Shown piece after piece: positions 17,111-26,699 of a DNA stretch of 64,000 nt. Source of the DNA: Actinomyces slackii (lineage in GTDB: Bacteria; Actinomycetota; Actinomycetes; Actinomycetales; Actinomycetaceae); the NCBI RefSeq assembly GCF_900637295.1, contig NZ_LR134363.1:310001-374000 (forward strand), given 5' to 3'. The notes below the pieces were generated by a model. The model saw only the letters and a list, made by a program, of their open reading frames with translations. It made no database searches and was not told the DNA's origin. How positions within the stretch are numbered: position 1 is the stretch's first letter; every line of letters starts with the position of its first letter. The translations under genes were made by a program, and so were the position numbers.

Positions 17111-19536
17111 CCCCCTCCCTGACCGACACCCGCCCCCCGGAGACCCGCGGCAGCGGCCAGACCACGCGCAACTCCCCCTTCGCAGGAGTCTCCCGGGGTC
17201 CGGCCCTGGCGCGGGCCTCGCGCCCGGCACTGGCCTCGGGCCGCTTCTACGTCCCGCGCTCCAAGCCCATGCGCCCGCGCCTGGCCGCCGCCTGCCTGGA
17301 GCTGAGCCTGGCCGCAGCGGTGATCGCCCTGGGCACCCTGCCCTTCATTCCCGCATTCGGGGATCGCAGCGGCTATCTCATGGGGCTGGCGGGAGCCGCC
17401 ATCGCCATGGCCGTGTCCGCCGTCTGCGGCCGGCTGCGCCTGAGCGCCATGCCCACCATCGCCACCCTGGGCATGACCCATGTGGCGGCGGCCACCCTGC
17501 TGCTGCCCGATGCCGGCTCGGGCATCGAGGCGCTGCGCAGCGTGCTGGCCTCCACGGTCACCGTGTGGCGCGACGCCCTGACCCTGCCGCTGCCCCTCAA
17601 CGCCTTCATGGGGATGACGGCGCTGCCCTGGCTGGTCGGCTTCATCGTTTCCGCCCTGGTCACCCGCCTGGTCATCGTGGGGCGCGATGTTCTGGCGGGC
17701 CTGGCGGTCACTGCCGCTCCCGCCGCGGCCATCGCCTGGTCCGGCCAGACCGCCGTCATGCCCGCCGTGACGGGCCCCCTCCTGGCCGCAGCGGTGCTGG
17801 GGATCTGGTGCTGCGCCTCCCTGAGGCGACGACGCAGCCAGGTGGTCGAGGCCCTGGCCCCCTCGGCCCCCGGCGGCCCCTCCCCCGCCACGGGCAGGCA
17901 GGGCGTCCACCGCGCCACCAGGAGGAGCGCCGCCCTGGCCGTGGCCGTGGTAGCGGCCTTCACCGCCGCGACTCTCGTGGCGGCGCCGGGCGTGCCGGCG
18001 GCCCGATCCGTGCTGCGCGACCTGTTCGAGCCGCCCCTGGACCTGACCGAGTACGCCAGCCCCCTGTCCCTGGTGCGCAGCATCGAGACGGATCTGGCCA
18101 GCACCGAGCTGCTGCGCGTCACCGGCGCCCCCGAGGGCTCCCGGGTGCGCATCGCCGCCCTGGACTCCTACGACGGGCTGTCCACCCGCATCGGCGAGGA
18201 CTCGGGCGGCGTCTCCCGCTTCGAGCGGATCGGGGAGAGCACGCCCCTGATCCCCTCTCCGGGCACCACCCAGGAGGTGGGCCTGACCGTCTCGGGCTAC
18301 TCCTTCCCCTGGGTGCCCACGGTCTCGCAGACGGCCTCCCTGAGGATCACGGGCCCCCGGGCCGATGCGCTGCGCGAGAGCCTCTACTACGACTCCTTCT
18401 CCTCCACGGGGATCGTCACCGCGGGCATGGTCACGGGCGATGTCCTCACCGAGCGGGTCGACCCCTACACCGCGCCCTCCGAGGCCCAGCTCAAGGGCGC
18501 CTCGCTGTCCCGGGTCGCCCTGGGGGCGGTGGAGCAGGTGCCGCCCTCCGTATCCGCCCTGGCCCAGGAGATCGTGGGAGCCGAGTCCGATCCTCTGGTC
18601 CAGATCCGGGCCCTCCAGCACCGCCTGCGCACCAGCTACTACTCCGACGGCACCCAGAGTCCCTCCCAGCCCGGTCACGGCGCCGCCCGCCTGGCCGCCA
18701 TGGTCGAGGCCGAGTCCCTGGTGGGCGACGACGAGCAGTACTCGGTGCTCATGATGCTCCTGTGCCGGTCCCTGGGCATTCCGGCCCGGGTGGTCATGGG
18801 ATTCGACCCGGCCATGGATGGGGACGCGACGAATGTCACCGGCGAGGACATCCGCGCCTGGGTGGAGATCCCCTTCGAGGGCCTGGGCTGGGTCGCCTTC
18901 GACGTCACCCCCGACCGCGATCAGGTCCCCCAGCAGCAGACCACCCAGAAGGTCTCCAACCCCGAGCCCCAGGTGCTCCAGCCGCCGCTTCCCCCGCAGG
19001 TCCCCGCCGAGCTGCCGCCCTCCTATGAGGACCCGGAGCGCGACGACCCCCAGGATGACCCGGCCGGCGGCATCCCGACCCCGGTCCTGGTCGCCCTCGG
19101 CATCGGGGGGCTGCTCCTGGCCCTGGCGGCCACGATCCTCACCTGGAAGCTCATCCGGCGCTCCCGGCGACGACGCCGCAGCGGGGTCGATCAGGCCCTG
19201 GGCGCCTGGGACGAGATCGTCGATCGCGCCCGTGACCTGGGTCGAGTCGCCCCCTGGGGCCTGACCCGACGGGAGGCGGCCAAGGACCTGGCGGAGCACT
19301 TCCCCCGGGCTGATCTCACCAGGTTCGCCCGTGCCGTGGACACTCATGTGTTCGGTCATGGAGAGCCGACGGCGTACTCTCTCAGGGAGCTGTGGAACTC
19401 GTCGGACGCGATTGTGCGCGCCATGGGCGCGGACCGTTCACGGCTGCGACGAGTCATGGCACGCTTGTCACTGCGTTCTCTTGCTCACCCAGCCGAGCGG
19501 GAGGCTCGCCGTCCCCCCAGGAGGTTCCGCTCATGA
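17107..19536 (+). CDS. TgpA-type transmembrane transglutaminase-like protein
   Basis: An 809-residue protein with several N-terminal membrane helices (about residues 57-240), a large extracytoplasmic region, a transglutaminase-like domain with YSVLMMLLCRSLGIPARVV (about 546-564), GEDIRAWVEIPFEG and VAFDVTPDR (about 599-605), a Pro-rich stretch, and one more helix near 657-680. The Cys-His-Asp positions of the fold appear as C in LLCRSLG (the stretch ARVVMGF follows), with the later acid in FDVTPD; the usual His position reads W-V-E here, so catalytic competence is uncertain. It overlaps the DUF58 gene by 4 bp and the RDD-FHA gene by 4 bp. Confidence 0.87.
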   Translation: MTPSLTDTRPPETRGSGQTTRNSPFAGVSRGPALARASRPALASGRFYVPRSKPMRPRLAAACLELSLAAAVIALGTLPFIPAFGDRSGYLMGLAGAAIAMAVSAVCGRLRLSAMPTIATLGMTHVAAATLLLPDAGSGIEALRSVLASTVTVWRDALTLPLPLNAFMGMTALPWLVGFIVSALVTRLVIVGRDVLAGLAVTAAPAAAIAWSGQTAVMPAVTGPLLAAAVLGIWCCASLRRRRSQVVEALAPSAPGGPSPATGRQGVHRATRRSAALAVAVVAAFTAATLVAAPGVPAARSVLRDLFEPPLDLTEYASPLSLVRSIETDLASTELLRVTGAPEGSRVRIAALDSYDGLSTRIGEDSGGVSRFERIGESTPLIPSPGTTQEVGLTVSGYSFPWVPTVSQTASLRITGPRADALRESLYYDSFSSTGIVTAGMVTGDVLTERVDPYTAPSEAQLKGASLSRVALGAVEQVPPSVSALAQEIVGAESDPLVQIRALQHRLRTSYYSDGTQSPSQPGHGAARLAAMVEAESLVGDDEQYSVLMMLLCRSLGIPARVVMGFDPAMDGDATNVTGEDIRAWVEIPFEGLGWVAFDVTPDRDQVPQQQTTQKVSNPEPQVLQPPLPPQVPAELPPSYEDPERDDPQDDPAGGIPTPVLVALGIGGLLLALAATILTWKLIRRSRRRRRSGVDQALGAWDEIVDRARDLGRVAPWGLTRREAAKDLAEHFPRADLTRFARAVDTHVFGHGEPTAYSLRELWNSSDAIVRAMGADRSRLRRVMARLSLRSLAHPAEREARRPPRRFRS

Positions 19537-22058
19537 CGACGACTCATCCTCCATCCCGCGCCGATCGGCCGCGGTCAGCGCCGCAGACCGGCGGTCGGGG
19601 GGCTGCGCGCTCGGCCCGGCCGGGGGCGCGGCTTCTGGCCGCCATCATCGACCTGATCCTGGGCGCCATCCTCATCGGCCTCATCATGGCCGGACTGCTG
19701 CTGGCCAAGCAGACGCTGTCCATCAGCGCGACGGCGGCCGTGGTGACGGTGGCGCTCCTGCGCGGCCTCATGCTGGCCGTCACCGGCTGGAGCCCCGGCG
19801 GGAGGCTGGCGGGGGTGCGCTTCGTGGGCGCCCGGAATCTGCGCCCCTCGCCCCTGGGGGTCTTCCTGCACGGCGATCTCACGCTCGTGGTCATGGTTCC
19901 CACGCTGGGCCTGGGCGGCATCGCCCTTCTGCGCTCCGTGGCCAAGGACCCCGAGGGGCGGGGATGGCATGACCGCATTGCGGGCCTGGTGGCCATCACC
20001 ACCCGGGGCGGGTCGGCCTCCCAGTCCGCGACGGGCCCAGCGGGCGCGACGGGCGCGCCCTCCCACAAGCAGCCCTCCCAGACCCGCTCCACCACGGGGC
20101 GGGCCGGACAGGCCGGACGGGCCGGACAGACCGCTGCAGGCCCGCCCGCTGGGCGATCCGCCTCCGCGCAGCCCCCGGCCGGATCGCCCGCGGCCCGGCG
20201 GCCTGCCGCGAGCAGGCCCGAGGAGTCGACTGTGACCAAGGAGACACAGCCGGCGGAGGCATCCGCCACCGGGACCAGGCCGGAGTGGCGCCACCGCGCC
20301 GCCGGCCCGGCCGCTCCAAGCGACCGCGGTCCCGGCCGCGCCGGCGCGAGCCCGCCTCCCAGCGGTGGGCGGCCCCATGCGGTCGCCCCCGGATCCGCCA
20401 TGGCGACGCCTGCCAGCGCGCCCGCCTCGAGGGCCCCTCGCACCCCTGAGGATCTGGGACGCGCCACGGCCCGCCCCAGCGCATCCGCCTCGAGCTCACC
20501 GTCCTCAGATTCAGGCGCGCTGGACGCAAACCCCGTACCATCGCAGGCGATGGAAGCACGACACGCCAAAGACCAGTCCGGAGCGTCCCAGTCGGGGCAG
20601 GCGGCCTCGCCCGCGGCGCCGTCGCCCACCCCGCAGGGCCCGGTTCCTCAGCGCGAGAGCCTCTTCGCCGCGGAGCGCTACAGCTTCTCCGGCTCCAGGC
20701 GGCGCAATGCCGATGTGGCCCACACCTTCGACACGGCGAGGATCCTGCAATCCACCGAGCACTCCACCCAGGCCCTCATCGACTCGGTGCCCTGGTCCTC
20801 TGTGCCGACCTCGCTGGACTCCACGACCATGGACTCCCTGCCCGACCAGATCCGCTCGGCGATGCAGGACGACAGCGATCAGGGCGCCACGGAGCAGTTC
20901 ACCCTGCCCGGTGATCCGCTCCCGCTCCGCTCCACCTCGGCGGATGGCCAGCCGCAGAGCATCAGGCCCATGGCCATGCCCTCGCCGACGTCGCCCTCGC
21001 CGACGTCGCCCTCGCCGACGTCGCCCTCGCCGACGCCCAGCGGCTCCGGCAGCCCCAACCTGCTCGACCCCAACGAGGTTCCCCGCACGGATGCGGCCTC
21101 TCCGGCCGCTCCCGCCACGCCTCCGAGCCCGGCGCCCCGGATCGCTCCCAGAACCGCGCCGATCCCGCCGGCCTCCGTGCCGCCCGCCGCGTCCAGCGGT
21201 CCGTCCAGCGGTCCCTCCCGGCACGCGGCGGCCGGACCGACCGATGCCTCACCGGCCAGCCCCTACGGGCCCTTGTCGCCCGCAGCAACCGCCTCCCCCG
21301 CAGCGCAGGGCTCGCCGTCGACCGCCTCCGACGACCTGGCGACCCCCGCCCAGCCGGCGCTGATCTCCACCCCCTTGGAGCCCAGCTCCTCGGCGGGAAT
21401 GGCACCGCCCAGCCGGGGCACTCGCCGTGGTGCTCACGCCGCTCCGCAGGCCGCCCGGCCCCAGGGCTCGGATTTCTCCCCGCGCCCCGTGCCGGAGGCC
21501 CTGGAGCCCAAGGCCGACTCCTCAGCACCCTCAGCGCCCTCAGCGCCCTCAGCGCCCTCGTCCTCCGCGCGCCCGGCCATCCGCCGGCCGGTTCCCCCCA
21601 CCATGGAGGTGCCTCGGATCTCCCGGCGCCGCCAGGCCAAGAGTCAGGCCTCGGCAGGGCGCCCAACCCCGCCGCTGCCCGGCACCATGCCTCAGCCGCC
21701 GCGGGCGTCGGCCTCCAGCCCGCCGCTGTCCGTTCGCCTCATCCCCCTGCTGGGCGGGGACCCGATCGTCATCCACGAGCCCACCGTCGTGGGTCGGGAT
21801 CCTGACAACATCTCCTCCTACCAGGGCGCTGAGCGCGTGGCGCTCGATGACCCCACGCGCTCGGTCTCCAAGACCCACGCGGCCATCTTCCCGCTGCTGG
21901 ACGGCATCTGGGTGACGGATCTGCACTCGACCAACGGCACCCGCGTGGAGGGCAAGGACGGCTCGGCCACTCATGCCGATCCTGATGTCGCCATGCCGGC
22001 CATGGACGGCTCGACCGTGTTCTTCGGGCGCATCGGCTTCCGTGTCGAGGTGATCTGA
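19533..22058 (+). CDS. RDD membrane domain - disordered linker - FHA domain protein
   Basis: An 841-residue protein. The first about 150 residues form an RDD domain with three hydrophobic helices (ARLLAAIIDLILG near residue 30; GWHDRIAG near 143). A very long Pro/Ser/Ala-rich linker follows, including a run of SPTSP units near 21000. The C-terminal about 100 residues are an FHA domain with VVGRDPDN, SVSKTHAAI and DLHSTNGTRVEG, the residues that bind phosphothreonine. The ATG at 19533 has AGGAGG upstream and overlaps the transglutaminase stop. It likely reads phosphorylation by the kinase encoded opposite. Confidence 0.9.
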   Translation: MTTTHPPSRADRPRSAPQTGGRGAARSARPGARLLAAIIDLILGAILIGLIMAGLLLAKQTLSISATAAVVTVALLRGLMLAVTGWSPGGRLAGVRFVGARNLRPSPLGVFLHGDLTLVVMVPTLGLGGIALLRSVAKDPEGRGWHDRIAGLVAITTRGGSASQSATGPAGATGAPSHKQPSQTRSTTGRAGQAGRAGQTAAGPPAGRSASAQPPAGSPAARRPAASRPEESTVTKETQPAEASATGTRPEWRHRAAGPAAPSDRGPGRAGASPPPSGGRPHAVAPGSAMATPASAPASRAPRTPEDLGRATARPSASASSSPSSDSGALDANPVPSQAMEARHAKDQSGASQSGQAASPAAPSPTPQGPVPQRESLFAAERYSFSGSRRRNADVAHTFDTARILQSTEHSTQALIDSVPWSSVPTSLDSTTMDSLPDQIRSAMQDDSDQGATEQFTLPGDPLPLRSTSADGQPQSIRPMAMPSPTSPSPTSPSPTSPSPTPSGSGSPNLLDPNEVPRTDAASPAAPATPPSPAPRIAPRTAPIPPASVPPAASSGPSSGPSRHAAAGPTDASPASPYGPLSPAATASPAAQGSPSTASDDLATPAQPALISTPLEPSSSAGMAPPSRGTRRGAHAAPQAARPQGSDFSPRPVPEALEPKADSSAPSAPSAPSAPSSSARPAIRRPVPPTMEVPRISRRRQAKSQASAGRPTPPLPGTMPQPPRASASSPPLSVRLIPLLGGDPIVIHEPTVVGRDPDNISSYQGAERVALDDPTRSVSKTHAAIFPLLDGIWVTDLHSTNGTRVEGKDGSATHADPDVAMPAMDGSTVFFGRIGFRVEVI
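20983..21032 (+). repeat. Tandem Ser-Pro-Thr coding repeat
   Basis: The 12-bp unit tcgccgacgtcg... is repeated about four times in frame inside the RDD-FHA linker, encoding PSPTSPSPTSPSPTSPSP-like sequence. It lies in a disordered segment and may vary in copy number. Confidence 0.7.
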
Positions 22059-22179
22059 GCGACCGGCCCGCAGGGCCCCCTCGTGTCCAGCCGCCTTGCG
22101 CCGGAGCGCGGCTCGCGGGCCTGGGCATGCCCCGCCTGCCCCGTCAGCCGCGGGACGACGGCGCGGAGGTCAGCGGGGC

Positions 22180-23652
22180 TCAGGGGGTGTCGATGCAGGC
22201 GGTCACCGAGGGCGAGGACTTGCCGTCGTCGCGCACGGCGGAGACCTCCAGGCAGGTCCGCCCGGAGCGGGCCGGGATGGAGGCCGTCGTGGTCTTGGTG
22301 GGCTCGACATCCGTCTTCTCACCGGGAACCACCTCCCGGTAGAGATAGCTGCCCTTCCACTCGGGGCTGGGAGCATCCCAGGTGAAGACCACGGAGCCAT
22401 CCTCCTCCACCTCGCCGCGCAGATTAGTGGGGGGCTCCACCGCCGCCTCGACAGGGCTGACCTTGGGCGGTGCGATGGTCTGGAAGGTCGAGTTGCCCCC
22501 CGCGCTCTCCCGCTGCTGGGCGACGACGATGGCCCCGATGACCAGGGCGACCAGGACCAGGCCGGCCACGATGGCGACCACCAGTCGCCAGCGGCTCTCG
22601 CGCGCCGGGGCGGCCTCCTCCTCTGACTCCTCGTCGTAGCCGATGGGGCGCGGGAGCTGGGGGCCGGGGCTGTCATCCACCCGCATGGCCATGCCGTCGC
22701 TGGTGATCTCCACGCGGGAGAACACCCCCATGTGGGTGGCCTCGTCCTCCTCCTCGGGCCGCTGGGGACGGGCCGTCGTGGCCTCGGCCTCATGGAAGAG
22801 GTCGACGGTGGTGATGGGCAGGTCGAGCTCGGCCTGGACCTGTTGGAGCGCACGGGCGAAGGCCAGGGCGGTGGGGTAGCGGGACTCGGGGTTCTTGTCC
22901 ATGGCCACGGACAGGACCCGGTGCAGGGAGGGGGGAGCGTCCTGGCGCCCCAGGGGCGGCAGCGGATCCTTGACGATCCTGCGGGAGAGCTCGTAGACAT
23001 CGGGCGCCCCATCAACCTCGAAGGGGCTGCGGCCGGTGAGCATGGCGAAGGTGGTGGCGCCCAGGGAGTAGACGTCGGAGGCGGGGTTGGCCGAGCGCAT
23101 CCCCACCAGCTGCTCGGGCGGGGCCCAGGGCACGCTCATGCCCCGCAGCTCCTCGGAGCCCTCCGGGCCGCTCATCGCTGAGATGCCGAAGTCCGAGAGC
23201 ACGGGGCGGCGATAGGTGGTGAACAGGATGTTGGCGGGCTTGATATCCCGGTGAACGATCCCGGCACGGTGCGCCGTCTCAACGGCCCCGGCGATCTGGA
23301 TGGCGATGGACAGGGCCTCGCCCACGTTGAGAGCGCCCTGGCGCAGGATCGCCCCCAGCTGCGGCGGCGGGCAGTACTCCATGACCAGGAAGGGATGCCC
23401 GTCCGTGGAGACGCCGGCACCGTAGATGGACAGGATGGCCGGGTGCGAGGAGACCCGGGCCATGAGGTTGGCCTCGGACTCGAAGCGACTGGCCGTCCTG
23501 TCCTCCACGTCCGCATTCATCACCTTGACAGCGACCTCGCGGCGGGGCATCTGCTGCTCGAACAGGTATACCGTCGAGTAGCCCCCCGCCCCGAGGTCGC
23601 TGAGATAGGTGAAGCCCGCGATGACCGGGGGCGTCCCGTGGCGTTCGAGCAT
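22180..23652 (-). CDS. Transmembrane Ser/Thr protein kinase with extracellular Fn3-like domain
   Basis: A 490-residue Hanks-type kinase. The glycine loop is LGAGGYSTVYLFE, the catalytic loop HRDIKPANILF (about residues 136-146) and the metal loop DFGISA. A membrane helix (WRLVVAIVAGLVLVALVIGA, about 355-375) leads to an outer segment with a Fn3-like fold (PPTNLRGEVEEDGSVVFTWD). There are no PASTA repeats, so it is unlike PknB/StkP. The ATG at 23652 overlaps the FHA protein stop (TGATG). It corresponds to Pkb2 of PFNA clusters and probably phosphorylates the neighbouring FHA partners. No PP2C phosphatase gene is seen nearby. Confidence 0.92.
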   Translation of the reverse strand: MLERHGTPPVIAGFTYLSDLGAGGYSTVYLFEQQMPRREVAVKVMNADVEDRTASRFESEANLMARVSSHPAILSIYGAGVSTDGHPFLVMEYCPPPQLGAILRQGALNVGEALSIAIQIAGAVETAHRAGIVHRDIKPANILFTTYRRPVLSDFGISAMSGPEGSEELRGMSVPWAPPEQLVGMRSANPASDVYSLGATTFAMLTGRSPFEVDGAPDVYELSRRIVKDPLPPLGRQDAPPSLHRVLSVAMDKNPESRYPTALAFARALQQVQAELDLPITTVDLFHEAEATTARPQRPEEEDEATHMGVFSRVEITSDGMAMRVDDSPGPQLPRPIGYDEESEEEAAPARESRWRLVVAIVAGLVLVALVIGAIVVAQQRESAGGNSTFQTIAPPKVSPVEAAVEPPTNLRGEVEEDGSVVFTWDAPSPEWKGSYLYREVVPGEKTDVEPTKTTTASIPARSGRTCLEVSAVRDDGKSSPSVTACIDTP

Positions 23653-25880
23653 CAAGGCAGATTCTCAAAGGTGAGGGTCTGACCGTCGCCGAGATCCAGC
23701 ACATCACCGCTGCGCAGGAGCACGGGGTTGGAGGCGGCCAGGCGCACCGAGGCCTCTCCCTCGCGGTTGAGAATGGTTCCGTTGCAGTTGCCCAGGTCCT
23801 GGGCCAGCACGCTCCACGCATCGAGCTCGATGAGGATGTGATTGCGTGAGACCAGCTGGTTGGGGCTGGGGATCTGCAGCGGAAGCACCGGGACGTCGGC
23901 CACCGAGGAGACGGAGTCCGCCACCGGGCCCCGCCCCACCAGCACGGGCTGGCTCAGTGCCACCGACTCCCCCGCCGAGGTGACCATCCGCCCCAGAGGC
24001 GGGCAGGCCACCGACTTGGCCGGGCGGTTGAGCTCGGCCCCGCACTCACGGCAGGTGGTGTAATTGGTGGGGTTGGGGTGGCCCTGGCCGCAGACCGCGG
24101 AGAGCACCACGCGCACGGCCTCCGGCTCGGCGGGCGAGACCAGGGGAAGAGCCTCCTGCTCCGCCTCCTTCTCATCGCCGCCGATGAGGCTAACGAGCTG
24201 ACCCACCAGATCCTCGGGCAGACCCGCGACGGTGTGCCCGTCATGGTCGCCGAATCGGGGCGCCTCCTGGAGAAGCACTGAGGAGGCCGGGGCCTCCGCC
24301 TCTCCGCGCTCTCCATGCTCTGCGCTCCCGCCGGCACCGCCCGCGGGCGGGGTCACCGAGGCCTGCTCGGAGTCCCCAGTGGAGACGCCCTGGCTCAGCA
24401 GCTCAGCGCGCAGCTCCTCGGACAGGTCGTCGGGCAGGCTCGCGATGGTGCGCCCGTCATGATCCCCGGGCCGGTCCTCAGCGCTGAGCCTCAGGGCCTC
24501 GGCCAGGGCGGCCTCGTCCTCCACGCCGGGAGGAGGGGGCGGGGCGATGAGGCCATCGGCCACATCCTGCCCCGGCAGCCCCGCATCCAGGGCGAGCGCC
24601 TCCGGGTCGGAGATCATGGGGGCGGCCGCCGGCTCGGGCATGTCGAAACCGGCCTCGACCGTCCGGCCCGCCTCAACGGCATCGTCCGAGAGCGCCTCGG
24701 CGTCAGGCGCCTCGACAAGCCCGGCCGGGCCCTGCGGGCCCTCGTCGAGCAGGTCGAGGGCCGGTTGCTCGGGCGACTCGACGAGGAAGTCGGGAAGCGG
24801 CACCGAGGGCGCCTCCTCCACGGCCTGCGCCTCGCGGGAGACGGAGTCCTCCACCTCGGCGGGCAGCCGGACCTCCAGCTCCTCGCCCAGGATCGGATCG
24901 GCGACCCGGTCGAAGGGCCCGTCCTCCAGCGGCCCGCCGGCCTGCGCGGCAGCGGCGAGCACCGCGGCCTCAGCAGGCGGCTCGACGGCCTCGACCGGCT
25001 GGTCGGCGTCCTCAGTGGACGGAGCCTCAGCCTCCACGGCCTCCACGGCCTCCTCAGCCTCGGCGGCGGCGTCCTCGATCAGGGCCCGCTCCAGGGCCTC
25101 GTCCGTCGTGACGGCCTCGTCGGCCTCATCGGCCTGCGCGGCCTCGACAAGGCCCTCCTCCAGGAAGTCCGGGTAGAGAGGCGAGACGCTCTCATCCTGC
25201 CCCAGAGGGGCCTGCCCGCTCAGGGCGGGGACGTCGTCGAGCTCAGGGGTCGCGGCGGCACTGGAAGGAGCATCATCGGAGGCCTCGGCCTGCGGTGCAT
25301 CCTGGTCCTGGGGACCCGGCTCAACATCAGCATCATCGGTGGCGGCGTCGGACTCGACGCCGAGATCGGCTACTGGTGCGAGGGCACCTGCTCGATCAGG
25401 GTCGTCCTCCTCACCGTCCTCGGTCTTGGAGCGCCCGCCCTTGATGACCAGGCGGCTGGTTCCCACGATGGCGTCGGTGGCCGGGCGCAGGAGGGCCGTC
25501 GTCTTCTGAGACGTGTGCGCCACCACGGAGGTGGGGGCGGTGAATGTCGTCTCGAACCAGGTGGTGATGCCGGTGGCGTCGACGGGGTGACCGTCCACCT
25601 CCACCTTGGCCTCGCCGCGCAGCGCCATGTGGAAGACGTCGTCGGGCGTGGTCACGGCCAGGAGGAAGTCCGGGATCGCACCCAGACGACCGCCCATGCC
25701 CATCACCAGCTCATCGAGGGCGTGGGTCAGGGATCCCTCCTCGCTGCGCAGCAGCCACCACAGGCGCTCCGTGAGGTCCTGGGGGACATCGGGGGGCAGC
25801 AGCATCACCGCACGATCGGTGATCACACCGCTCCACGAGCCCTCGGCCCACCAGACAACATTCTTCGAGTTATTGGTCAT
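23652..25880 (-). CDS. Large FHA-domain scaffold protein with acidic linker and zinc ribbon
   Basis: A 742-residue protein. The N-terminal about 170 residues (VVWWAEGSWSGVITDRAVML...) form a compact domain I do not recognise. About 400 very acidic Ala/Glu/Asp-rich residues follow, containing two related motifs GDHDGRTIASLPDDL and GDHDGHTVAGLPEDL. Next come a CxxGHxNP...CxxC zinc-ribbon-like motif (CGQGHPNPTNYTTCRECGAE) and a C-terminal FHA domain with LVGRGPV, LVSRNHILIEL and NCNGTILNREG. The start at 25880 has GGAGAGGAAG directly upstream. It lies between the RDD-FHA and kinase genes, and the Thr in DHDGxT is a plausible kinase target. Confidence 0.85.
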   Translation of the reverse strand: MTNNSKNVVWWAEGSWSGVITDRAVMLLPPDVPQDLTERLWWLLRSEEGSLTHALDELVMGMGGRLGAIPDFLLAVTTPDDVFHMALRGEAKVEVDGHPVDATGITTWFETTFTAPTSVVAHTSQKTTALLRPATDAIVGTSRLVIKGGRSKTEDGEEDDPDRAGALAPVADLGVESDAATDDADVEPGPQDQDAPQAEASDDAPSSAAATPELDDVPALSGQAPLGQDESVSPLYPDFLEEGLVEAAQADEADEAVTTDEALERALIEDAAAEAEEAVEAVEAEAPSTEDADQPVEAVEPPAEAAVLAAAAQAGGPLEDGPFDRVADPILGEELEVRLPAEVEDSVSREAQAVEEAPSVPLPDFLVESPEQPALDLLDEGPQGPAGLVEAPDAEALSDDAVEAGRTVEAGFDMPEPAAAPMISDPEALALDAGLPGQDVADGLIAPPPPPGVEDEAALAEALRLSAEDRPGDHDGRTIASLPDDLSEELRAELLSQGVSTGDSEQASVTPPAGGAGGSAEHGERGEAEAPASSVLLQEAPRFGDHDGHTVAGLPEDLVGQLVSLIGGDEKEAEQEALPLVSPAEPEAVRVVLSAVCGQGHPNPTNYTTCRECGAELNRPAKSVACPPLGRMVTSAGESVALSQPVLVGRGPVADSVSSVADVPVLPLQIPSPNQLVSRNHILIELDAWSVLAQDLGNCNGTILNREGEASVRLAASNPVLLRSGDVLDLGDGQTLTFENLP

Positions 25881-25890
25881 CTTCCTCTCC

Positions 25891-26631
25891 TCAACGGACG
25901 ACACATACTCCGTCACCCAAGTATGCCTGCCTCCCCCGGCCCACGTGACCCTGCTGGCCGGGAGCGAGACGACGAACACCCTCGTCGACCTCGATATGAG
26001 TCCCATTGGTCGAGCCAAGATCCGTGACGTAGACCCCATCTGGCGCGGGGAGCACCAGGGCATGGGTCTTGGATACCGAGTCCTCACCCTCCAGCACGGT
26101 CACGAGATGAGCCTCGGGGTGGGATTTAATCGCCGTGGGCCTGCGGCCCAGAACCAGCGGGCCCGTGACAGGTATCACTGCGCCCTCGAAGACCAGGGAG
26201 CACAGGGCGCGCGAGGTCCGGCGCGAGGAGAGCATGACCGTTCCGGCCATGCGATCGAACCAGGAGCGATGCTCGCCCCCGCTCAGGCTGCGCCACATGA
26301 GGACCAGGGCGCCGATGCCCGCCGTCGGCAGAGCCGCCAGCAGGAGGAAGGCCACATAGACCACCGCGGACCATCCCGGGGGGCCTCCGGGGTCGACCAC
26401 CCGCCGCATGCGCACCCCGCTGACCAGCCCGCCGGGCGAGGCGCCCGTCAGCGCCATCATGAGAGTCATCACAGCGATGAGCAGCGCGCAGGCGCCCAGC
26501 GCCCACATGACGCCCCTGCCGATGAGGAGCGTGAAAACTGCAAGAATCAGCAAGAGATCCACCAGCGCGCGGATGCTGCGGCTACCAGTCGTGGCAGGCA
26601 TAATTGCTACGTGGTGCTCTCGGACTCTCAT
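25891..26631 (-). CDS. RDD family membrane protein with C-terminal FHA domain
   Basis: A 246-residue protein with RDD-type helices (RSIRALVDLLLILAVFTLL near residue 18; WFDRMAGTV near 130) and an FHA domain at the end (LVLGRRPT, SVSKTHALVLP, DLGSTNGTHIEV). It is a compact version of the 841-residue RDD-FHA protein encoded on the plus strand, without the long linker. I place the start at 26631, nine bases after a TACTAT -10-like box; ATG at 26601 is an alternative and neither has a clear Shine-Dalgarno sequence. It is the first gene of the FHA-kinase unit, 10 bp before the scaffold gene. Confidence 0.85.
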   Translation of the reverse strand: MRVREHHVAIMPATTGSRSIRALVDLLLILAVFTLLIGRGVMWALGACALLIAVMTLMMALTGASPGGLVSGVRMRRVVDPGGPPGWSAVVYVAFLLLAALPTAGIGALVLMWRSLSGGEHRSWFDRMAGTVMLSSRRTSRALCSLVFEGAVIPVTGPLVLGRRPTAIKSHPEAHLVTVLEGEDSVSKTHALVLPAPDGVYVTDLGSTNGTHIEVDEGVRRLAPGQQGHVGRGRQAYLGDGVCVVR

Positions 26632-26699
26632 AGGACAGACATAGTAGGCGTCTAGATGACTAGAGTGCATCGGTGTAGAGGTCTCGGAAGGAGCACAAC

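Noticed and set aside
15242-19359. Long antisense open frames across the DUF58 and transglutaminase genes
   Set aside because: They are compositional shadows. The plus-strand frames carry family motifs and ATGA overlaps at the gene joints.
24315-26027. 570-codon plus-strand frame opposite the FHA scaffold
   Set aside because: It is antisense to a gene with clear FHA and zinc-ribbon motifs; its own product has no recognisable domain.
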